Assembly: GCA_030762935.1 (NCBI GenBank)
Contig: CM060892.1
Coordinates: forward strand, 92,228,827-92,292,826
Source of the DNA: Hymenopus coronatus
Taxonomy: Eukaryota > Arthropoda > Insecta > Mantodea > Hymenopodidae
Reading direction: 5' to 3'
Length of the DNA: 64,000 nt
The position numbers and the translations under genes are program-made. A model generated the notes under the pieces. The model ran no database searches. It was not told where the DNA came from and saw only the letters and a program-made list of their open reading frames with translations. Numbering within the stretch: the stretch's first letter is position 1; the number at the start of each line of letters is the position of its first letter. Shown one piece after another: positions 56,702 to 64,000 of this stretch.

Positions 56702-56828
56702 TACTATAGTAGGCTTATAAGTCCCGATCCTCTCAATGAACACAGTATTAAACTTTTTTTGTTGCTTTATTTCTTAACATAATCTTCAGAAAGGCTAATA
56801 CATTTGTCATATCGGTGTTATAATTTAA

Positions 56829-57509
56829 TTAAACCATCCCTGTAGTGCGATTTATCAGGTCCTCAAAATAGCTGTTTACCGCATCAATGCCTTCCTCTTT
56901 GCTGTGAAATCTTCGTCCTCCAAGAAATCCTTTGAGGTTTGGAAACAGATAGTAGTCACTGAGTGCTAGATTTGGCAAATAGGGTGGATGTTCAAGCAAA
57001 TCCAACTTAAATTCGCACATTTTTCCCATTGCAATGACTGGATGATGGGCCGGAGCATTGTCGTGACAAAACAAGATTTTTTTTTTTTTGTTTTTTTTTG
57101 CCAAATGAGGTATTTTGATTTTCACCTCACCACTCAAACGTTGAAGTAAACTTACGTAGTAGTCACCAGTGATACTTTTACCATTTTCCAAGTAATCAAT
57201 AACATTAATTCCCTGTGCATCCCAGATAACTCTCGCCATAATCTTGTTAGTTGACAAAACTGACTTTCCCTTTCTTGGAGTTGAGTCACCTGGCGCAATC
57301 CACTGTTTTGCCTAACTTTCTGGAGTGTGTTAATGTATGTAAGTTTCATCCATGGTAATAAGCCGCCTCAAAAATCCACTGGGATTTTTACGATAGAGTT
57401 CCACATTCTTAATAGAAAGCGTTTTTCTTTGCAACTTTTGATCAGGTATCTACAAACGCATTACCCATCCTGCACAGACCTTGTGAAGGCCCAAAATATT
57501 ACTTAAAAT
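56829..57509 (-). pseudogene. Outer mariner transposase, catalytic part
   Basis: Reading minus from the inner insertion: LHKVCAGWVM, RKTLSIKNVELYRKNPSGFL, ITMDETYIH (first catalytic Asp), then in the final open frame VIWDAQGINVIDYLENG, LFCHDNAPAH (second Asp) and HPPYLPNLALSDYYLFPNLK (third Asp, in SDY). The last two Asp are 35 residues apart, as in DD34D mariners. Stops lie after WVMRL and YIH, and a frameshift is implied before the final 142-codon frame. All three acidic residues survive but no full protein can be made. Confidence 0.9.
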
Positions 57510-57510
57510 A

Positions 57511-58193
57511 CGAGGGCCGTTTTTTCAACTTCCAATAGGCTGTAAATAAAAGACGAGTTCATAGAAAACAGTTATTTTATTACTAAAAGTTTTGTACACT
57601 TATGGTCTTTTCAACATAATCACCGAAAATATTAAGACATGTATCGTACCTGTGCATAAGCTTTGCAATTCTCACTTCAAAAATTGTTGCCGCCAATGAT
57701 TTAAAATGAGCATTGATGTTTTGAAGATCTTTGTTGGTTTGAAAGTGCTGCCCTCCTAGCCATGTCTCCAGTTCAGGGAAAAGATGAAAGTCGCTTGGTG
57801 CCAGGTCAGGACTGGAGGGCGGATGATCGAAAATGTGCTATTGAAATTGTTCAAGGAGCCCATAGGTTGTGCCAGCAGTGTATGGACGAGTGTTGACATG
57901 GATCAACAGAGTTCCTGAAGTCAGCATGTCTATTCGTTTGTTTTGAATGGCTCTCCGCAAACGTCGTAGCTTCACAATAAACATCTGCGTTGATAGTGGT
58001 TCTGGGCTGCATCATTGGCGGCAGCAGTTTTTGAAGCGGGTATGCAAAGCTTGTGTCTCAATCTTTTCGGTGATTTTGTTGAAAAGTAACCATAAGTGTA
58101 AAAACAAAAAATAGTAATAAAATAACTGTCTTCCAAGAACTTTTCTTTTATTTTTAGCCTATCGGAGGTTGAAGAAAAAAAAAACGGCCGTCG
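57511..58193 (-). mobile_element. Inner mariner, deleted nonautonomous copy
   Basis: 683 bp with inverted ends CGAGGGCCGTTTTTT and (complement) CGACGGCCGTTTTTT, flanked by TA (57509-57510 and 58194-58195). It retains only the C-terminal half of a transposase. It sits in the N-terminal third of the outer transposase gene, so it arrived later. Confidence 0.88.
57560..58060 (-). pseudogene. Inner mariner transposase C-terminus, dead
   Basis: Minus frame: TSGTLLIHVNTRPYTAGTTY, GLLEQFQ, a TAG where Trp is usual, HIFDHPPSSPDLAPSDFHLF and PELETWLGGQHFQTNKDLQ. The second catalytic Asp of the HDN block is Val (HVN), and the third (SDF) remains 35 residues on. Distinct from the outer mariner in sequence, so it belongs to another subfamily. 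Confidence 0.85.
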
Positions 58194-58195
58194 TA

Positions 58196-58475
58196 TTACC
58201 TGCACGTTCTTTTGATATGTTTATAGCCTCTGCTATCTCAAAAACTTTAATCTGTGGTCTTCCATTACTAAACGATGAATTTTTTGAATGATCTCTGGAG
58301 TTGCCACTCCTACAGGGCATCCGGAGAGAGGCTCATCACTAGTGCCCTTCCGTCCCATTTTAAACCATGCAACCCACCTTTTAAACTTTGAATATGAAGG
58401 ATCAGTGTCTTTCAATGTACTGGCCATTTCCTTCATCACTGCTCGTTTTTCCAAATCTTCATTATCGTGAAAACT
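58196..58475 (-). pseudogene. Outer mariner transposase, N-terminal part
   Basis: Minus frame LEKRAVMKEMASTLKDTDPS, YSKFKRWVAWFKMGRKGTSD, GCPVGVATPEIIQKIHRLVM: the paired-like DNA-binding region of mariner transposases. After EDHR a 1-bp shift leads to IKVFEIAEAINISKERAG, which runs to the inner mariner at 58195 and resumes at 57509. Confidence 0.88.
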
Positions 58476-58642
58476 CTACAGTTGTCTTGTTTAAAATGCT
58501 TTCACTCGAAAACTAAACAAGCTATTGATCTGTAACTGTGGATTCAAGCTAGTCTAGAGTTTAACTTTACGATGCTACCGTCTAACTAGTCTAGTGGCAC
58601 CATATCTGTGTGAAGTCCGGGACTTATCAGTCGACCCTCGTA

Positions 58643-60284
58643 CAGCACAGATTTTATTATACCTACCTAAACAGGAAATCTGTTCATTGGTTTAAAAATA
58701 TTATGCATTTTCATCTTTTTGCAAAGTAACTGAAAAACTATATACATCGAACATAGATGCACAGTCGAAACGCTTTAAGATATTGAATCATGGTGCCAAG
58801 AGTTGCTAGAAGGCATGGAACAGCTGACGGTGGGAAGCAGATGTGTTACGTTTGACTTCACAAGTTGCAGTGGTTGGGTTAGGTAGAAGCGGAGTCTGTT
58901 AATATATAGTGTGTTTCGAAGCGATACTGTATCAATATATAAACATTGCTACTCAGATCTAATCTGATACGAAAGACAATTTTAGGCACCTTAGGGGTAC
59001 ATGAAAGGTATCGTGGAATAAGAGTTAACCGGCAACAAAAACGCGCCTTGGCTACCGGAAGTAACACAGGTTGCTTGGAAAGCTCCGAAATGCTTTCACA
59101 GCGTTTTCGTAAGCATGCCCACATGCTGCATAGTGAAATTTCACCTTAAGGAGTCCCGTATCTTACCAAACCCCGTTAATGAATCTACACCTTCAGATGT
59201 TTAGGAAGAATCACCATTAAAGAAAGGAAATTATTGGGAAAATAAGCTGAGATACACATATCACTAATAGTGTGCTGTAGAGGCAATTTAACGTTAGTAA
59301 TCCAGTGGATGGAGTCAAGAAACTAAAGGACTACTGAGATAAGAATACTGTTTGAATAGAACCAAAGGATTATAGATACTGTCAAACGAAAATAAACCCT
59401 TTTTGAAGTAGGGCAAGAAGTTTATTTTACTGTTAAACTCGTATACTAAATGAAATATTGTACATTTAAGAAGAAGTTCTGGCTGTTAAGTAACCACAGC
59501 AAGTGTAGTGAGTACAATTGCAGGATCCATTATTACTATCTCTAAAGCAGAGTTATATTTAAGCAGATCAAATAACTTTACATCTGCTAATCCTCGCTAC
59601 TGCAGTTTAGTATTGAGGTAGTACAAAACGATTAGCATAATAAGTACAAGATATTCATGGTTATCGTAATTTACGTTCTAAAACTGTTCGACTCATTAGT
59701 AGTCTTTTGAGAGAGTAACTGATCTTTGTCTCTTATGCTGATAGTTAGGACAGGTTTGCTGCTAACGGAGGAGAAACACTTACACGTGCTTGACAAGAGC
59801 ATCCCCTCGAAGTGTATGTAGACATCATACAGAAGTGCATCATGCGCTGTCTAACCTAACAATGATACGCCCAAAAGGGCTTCTAAGGTGTGACATCAAG
59901 TTTCGTACTAGTTCAAGTGTGAGCAGTAAGACTGTACGGTGTTGTTTCGAAACAACTTCTAAGGTCAAACAGTTCAACATGCTAGGTTGTCTTAAACTTT
60001 TATAAAGAAAATGAAGAGAGTGAGAGAGCAGTCATTAAAACGATTGTAGCCAAAATATTTAGGCTTACGTAGCGGTCACAAATTCTCAGAATTTCTCGGT
60101 TTTACATAAATGTAATACAGTTAGAGGTACATGAATTTGATTATTAACTTTCCAAGATATATGATTTATATACATTAAAACTTATTTCCTAAAAGTATTT
60201 CATAGGTGCCGTTATATTTCTCAGGTTTTATCCTGAAGTGCTAAGAAGTTAAGTGAGATTAAAGTCTTTGGAAAAATGATGCAT
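58643..60284. other. AT-rich DNA, no supported gene
   Basis: The open frames at 58879-59149 (both strands) and 59790-60005 are unrecognised. Confidence 0.4.
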
Positions 60285-61076
60285 TTTTACTTTCTCTTCA
60301 CGTACTATGAACATAGTGTATAGAGAAAGTATTGCATTCGCTCAAAAATTTGATACCGAGATTTCACGAAAAATAGACGTTTTAGGGTCCCCAGTATCAA
60401 ATAGAAATTTTTAAAAAAAGGTCCGTGTGTCCATGTGTTTGTGTCCGTGAATACTATAACTCCAAAACGAAAAGTCGGTCAAATACTTTGTATATAACTT
60501 TAATATCTTCCAAGTGTGCGACACGAAGATTTTGAGAAAAATCCCTTCACCCCAAACTAGTCTTTACGTAGAACAATTTTCGAAAATTTTGATTTTCAAA
60601 AGGGCTCTAACGATTTTATTAAAATACCGTATATTAAAGATATTTACAGCTCAATAAAATGTACATCTTGAATTTTCTGGGAATAGCCTCTGAAGACCTC
60701 TTTATTCGGGATGAATTTTGCTAAACCATAAGAGATAGAGAAAAACTTACTACACAAAATAAGTAGATATCATTAAAATACACAGCTTATGCCATATACA
60801 TTTTTTACTGGAGTTGGCCATTCTGGTAGTAGCCTTTGTTATTGGCTTCAGTTTTAAAATACTTAAACTTTTCACATACAGGTTTTATCTACATAGCAAC
60901 CAGCTTTTAAAGGATTTGACATTTTTTTAGCCTAGTGTATTCCATTAGTTACCTTCTGCTTCTAAAAAAGAATGTCTGCTTATGTTTATCTCGATTAATA
61001 TGAAGTAGATAGCAGAATACGCTTTTTAACTATAATGTGTTATAGAGAAGATCATACGAATGGAACACATCAGATG
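60285..61076 (-). repeat. R1 copy, full length, minus orientation
   Basis: From TTTTTACTTTCTCTTCACGT through CACGAAAAATAGACG, CGACACGAAGATTTTGAG and GGGAATAGCCTCTGAAGACC to GATCATACGAATGGAACACA. Confidence 0.9.
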
Positions 61077-61985
61077 TTTTGTTTTCATTTTCATTCATAT
61101 TTGAAGTGTTCTGTTTATTTTTATGTACACTCTTAAGTTTGTTGGCAAATTTACGTTTGCTTTAGTAGGTTTTCAAATATGTGAGTGCGCTAGGTATTTA
61201 TAGATAAGTGTGACTGAAGTTCTCTGCATACTTCAGAAAATAGTACATTATTTTAGAAGTGTTGACACTAATAAGTATTGAATTTGGTTATTTGACGACC
61301 TCAGACAAACAGATTCCGGTTAAATTATTGCATTAAATCTTTCAAAATGTCATATTCTGATGAGGCAAAAACTTTTGTCAAAAAAAATGGGGAATAATTT
61401 ATGTTCAAAATATAGGCAGAGCGAGCGTAATAGGAATTTTAGGCATGAGCATTGGAATTAATACAGAATTTTCATTGCTTAATAATCATTACGGAAAAAA
61501 TTACAATGCAAAATATGTCTATAAGTGACAGAACCAGACTGAAGCAGGGTAGTCATTGGTGCGCAGATAAATTTTAGTGCTATGAAATATATAATATTTT
61601 CGATAGTGTCACATTCTTATTGGCGAGTGCTGTAACATATTATTTTGAGAATATTTTATTCGTAATGCTCCAGATTTAATTAGAATTTTATTTCACAATT
61701 TCTTAAAGTACAGAAGCTTTGTCAGATTACGTAAATAACAGGAAGACTGCGGTATCTTCTTTCCGCTGGCAAATCCCGTGGGAATTACAATCACGTCGAC
61801 TGGTCCTGGTGCAGAGTTGCGCAGAGCAACGTGGAACTTTGCTCCTGCTCACGTGATGCAAATGTGCTGATTAGCTGCTTCAATTCGAAATCAGAGCGAC
61901 AGGTTATATTTGGCATTACCTCACCATGTTGCAAAGCGTTTCCGGAAATGCATCATACTATATAACAGGACGCGAGGGCCGATTC
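61077..61985. other. AT-rich DNA, no supported gene; motif-rich patch at 61840-61880
   Basis: The palindromic E-box CACGTG (about 61850) and the octamer ATGCAAAT (about 61857-61864) lie side by side. This could be chance. Confidence 0.35.
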
Positions 61986-61989
61986 AGGG

Positions 61990-62016
61990 GCTCTCTCTCT
62001 CTCTCTCTCTCTCTCT
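61990..62016. repeat. (CT)n microsatellite
   Basis: About 13 CT units. Confidence 0.95.
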
Positions 62017-62107
62017 GGTTGGCACGTGATTCTGACCAGTACCTTCGGCGTGGTGTCCCCGGACTCGACCATCCACTCGCTCGCTCATTGTCGACACATC
62101 TCTCAAG

Positions 62108-62362
62108 GTGCCGGTCCCCATGGCCGCGCTCGCCAAGGCGTCACGCTTTGGTGCTTCGTAGCGCTGGGGATCGTGGGTTCGAGTCCCGCCTTGGGCATGG
62201 GTGTTATATGTTGGTGTATATGTGTGTGTTGTAAAAAAAAAGTAAGAAAGCAGCAATAAACAAGTAATAATACGGCAAAACAAAGTAAAAAGGTAAATAA
62301 AAGTAGGGTATACAGTGCCGGAGTCCTGATCAGACTCCGGTACTGTATTTATAAAAAAAAAA
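62108..62362 (+). mobile_element. SINE family B, full length (reference copy)
   Basis: Starts GGTGCCGGTCCCCATGGCCG. The box A region is in CGCGCTCGCCAAGGCGTCAC, and box B is GGGTTCGAGTCCCGCC. The body holds GGCATGGGTGTTATATG, AAGCAGCAATAAAC and GGGTATACAGTGCCGG. The 3' hairpin CCGGAGTCCTGATCAGACTC plus CGG comes before TACTGTATTTATA and an A tail. AAGGT flanks it on both sides, a possible short target duplication. Confidence 0.9.
62317..62341 (+). other. 3' hairpin of SINE B
   Basis: 8-bp arms CCGGAGTC/GACTCCGG around CTGATCA. The same arms are seen in the copies at 2020-2040 and 26812-26832, so the structure is a family trait, perhaps recognised by the partner LINE. Confidence 0.75.
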
Positions 62363-63139
62363 AAGAAGGTAAGACCTGCGATTTACTCTCCAATCCAATC
62401 ACAATAATGTCAGTATTTAGCTTACGAAGGCCTCCGTTTGTAAACCAAGCAACCTCTTATTAGAAATATGCATAAGCTTTTCATTATATTGTTACCGTTA
62501 AGCCAAGCGTTTGTTATTGCTCTACCATCCTGAACTCCAATAATTAATTTATCATAACATAAATTAAACATTTTACTAATTAAATCATATTTTCCAAAAT
62601 TACAAAATTACACCTAACATTTTAATAAAACATTAAATAAAATTAAAAATTAAAGCAAATTAGAATTAAATTTTAACATCCTTAAAACAATAACAAATTC
62701 TAAATTCACATAATCCTAAACATAATAAGCCCTATTATAATTTAATTTTTTAAAAAGCTATTCAGCTAGTCATCACAACCTTAGTTGTGACATCATAACT
62801 TGTCTTTTGCCTTGAACAGTGTTTTATAAAAACAGCTTTTGAATAAATTTCCCACTTTTCTCAGAAACTGGTGGAAGGATGAAGTTTTAGTAATATTATG
62901 ACAACATCCAGTTTTAACCATATGCATATATGACTTTCCCGCGATGAACTCATTATAGAGCCAGCGTGCGCGCGTGCGCCTGTGCGTATTGTGTTTAATC
63001 TTATTTGCATACATATACATAAGGTTGATATTATGGTGCTGTTGCCATTTCCCGTATGCGAGATGAGAATGATGGAACGCCACACATAATTTCTTCCAAA
63101 GGGGGAGCAAATCCTCAAGCCAATACGGGAATCGAAACC
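62363..63139. other. Very AT-rich DNA, no supported gene
   Basis: The overlapping minus-strand open frames at 62793-63196 are unrecognised. Confidence 0.4.
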
Positions 63140-63255
63140 ACAAGTGTTAGGTGATCTGATAAAGAGACCTCTGAGCAAAATTAAGTAGTCTTTCAAGCAT
63201 AATATAGAAAAGGACGCCGAGAACTGTAGTATTTAAAGAACGTCCATAAATAACA
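63140..63255 (+). mobile_element. SINE family A, 3' part
   Basis: GATCTGATAAAGAGACCTCT, GAGCAAAATTAAGTAGTC and AAAGAACGTCCATAAATA; the head is missing. Confidence 0.7.
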
Positions 63256-63744
63256 CTCAATTTAATGTTCGAAAAGAGGCTTTTCGGAGATATGCATCAA
63301 CCAATAGGAGAGAAAAAACTTTTAGTTCAAGTAATTTTCCAATTAAATTGAATTTATAGGCCCTCTGGGTTTTGATATTTTACTGAGTATGCTGATTTTC
63401 CGTCTTACTACGAAATGTGCTTGGGTGTTCAAACTAGGAGTGCTCGTCTCCTTTTATAAGCATTACAGTACACACAATAACACTGAGGTTTCATCACTGT
63501 CTTACGTCAGAGAACACCTACGTCACACGCGGCGGCGGCCTTATTGATATGTGAAACTCGACTGCAGAACAATGATAAGTAATCATGAGGTTCCCTACAG
63601 ACAATTCCAGGATAGGAATGCGTTCTCAGTTTCTGAATAATATGAACACGTCATATCTGGAGAATATACAATAGGTGTAATCAGCTAGAAAGGCATTCCT
63701 TCAGCGCAAATACTTGCTATACAGATGATTAATTCTATGGTTTA
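63256..63744. other. Unassigned DNA with paired CRE-like sites
   Basis: TTACGTCA (about 63502-63509) and TACGTCAC (about 63519-63526) precede a GCGGCGGCGG run. No gene was found next to them. Confidence 0.4.
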
Positions 63745-63905
63745 TTATTTTCTCTGCACCTACTATGTACATAGGTAGAGAAAGCATTATATTTCACCCC
63801 AAAATTTGATCTGAGAGTTCCTTGGTAATACAAGTCTAAATACAAAAGGGTATTTTACAGAAAGGTCAGTCTAACTACCCTTCTCATAGAACATTTCTTC
63901 GAACA
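63745..63905 (-). repeat. R1 3' fragment, minus orientation
   Basis: TTTCTCTGCACCTACTATGT terminal block, then worn CACCCCAAAATTTGAT and AACTACCCTTCTCATAGAAC. Confidence 0.6.
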
Positions 63906-63911
63906 TTTTGA

Positions 63912-64000
63912 TAACACTGGTGATACATGGATTGAAGATGGAGCACCGGTGGAATCCGATGGCGGGGGAAACCAGAGTACCCGGAGAAAAAACCCATCCC
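63912..64000 (-). mobile_element. SINE family C, cut by window edge
   Basis: Shows the same 3' part as 6540-6620: ACACTGGTGATACATGG, GATGGAGCACCGGTGGAATC and GGCGGGGGAAACCAGAG. The head lies beyond the window. Confidence 0.75.

Larger units (their letters stand above)
56702..58642 (-). mobile_element. Mariner (DD34D) transposon carrying an inner mariner
   Basis: 25-bp terminal inverted repeats at 56702-56726 and 58618-58642 share 18 of 25 bases (core ATAAGTCCCG) and start with TA. Total 1,941 bp, or about 1,258 bp without the 683-bp inner element, a normal mariner size. Transposase fragments read on the minus strand. Confidence 0.88.

Noticed and set aside
1..64000. CRISPR arrays, bacterial operons, rRNA genes
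   Set aside because: The repeats present are eukaryotic transposable elements and simple tandem arrays; no spacer-repeat pattern, operon or rRNA sequence was seen.

Overview
This is AT-rich eukaryotic DNA, most likely from an arthropod with a large, repeat-dense genome. The pointers are a Jockey-clade retrotransposon fragment, DD34D mariners, Tc1-like remnants, a Penelope-like element and several tRNA-derived SINE families. The species cannot be fixed from this window. No convincing host gene was found. Nearly every readable protein segment belongs to a transposable element, and the interesting biology lies in the elements and in how they nest.

Layout. 1-7.3 kb: a Tc1-like remnant at the window edge, SINEs, first copies of a dispersed noncoding repeat (here R1), and two diverged paralogous segments that end in a Crypton-like tyrosine recombinase C-terminus. 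9-25 kb: R1 copies in both orientations, often head to tail or back to back. 26.1-30.6 kb: a near-complete CR1/L2-type non-LTR retrotransposon. Its ORF1 has an N-terminal 2A-like motif, a PHD-type zinc finger and an SGNH esterase; its ORF2 has an AP endonuclease and reverse transcriptase. A SINE interrupts ORF1 and four frameshifts interrupt ORF2. 33.4-35.6 kb: a decayed Ty3/Gypsy gag-protease-RT fragment with a SINE flanked by a target duplication. Around 39.0-39.5 kb: a candidate solitary LTR. 42.8-46.5 kb: a complete Penelope-like element between perfect 12-13 bp target duplications. It has 179-bp inverted terminal repeats that carry hammerhead-ribozyme-like cores, and a 793-bp Jockey fragment sits in one of them with a 7-bp duplication. 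48-54 kb: more R1, a Tc1-like remnant and a 33-bp minisatellite with a three-unit higher-order pattern. 56.7-58.6 kb: a mariner that carries a second, deleted mariner. 60-64 kb: R1, SINEs and AT-rich DNA.

R1 is the main unexplained feature: roughly 840 bp, noncoding, more than 30 full or partial copies. It has a short subterminal inverted repeat, an internal CA microsatellite near its 3' side and a 3' terminal palindrome. This layout recalls the nonautonomous Helentron-associated (DINE-1/HINE) class, but that assignment is inference. Several R1 units abut at precise head-to-tail junctions.

All calls come from reading the sequence by eye; no alignment or database search was run. Boundaries of diverged repeats are approximate, typically within 10-30 bp.
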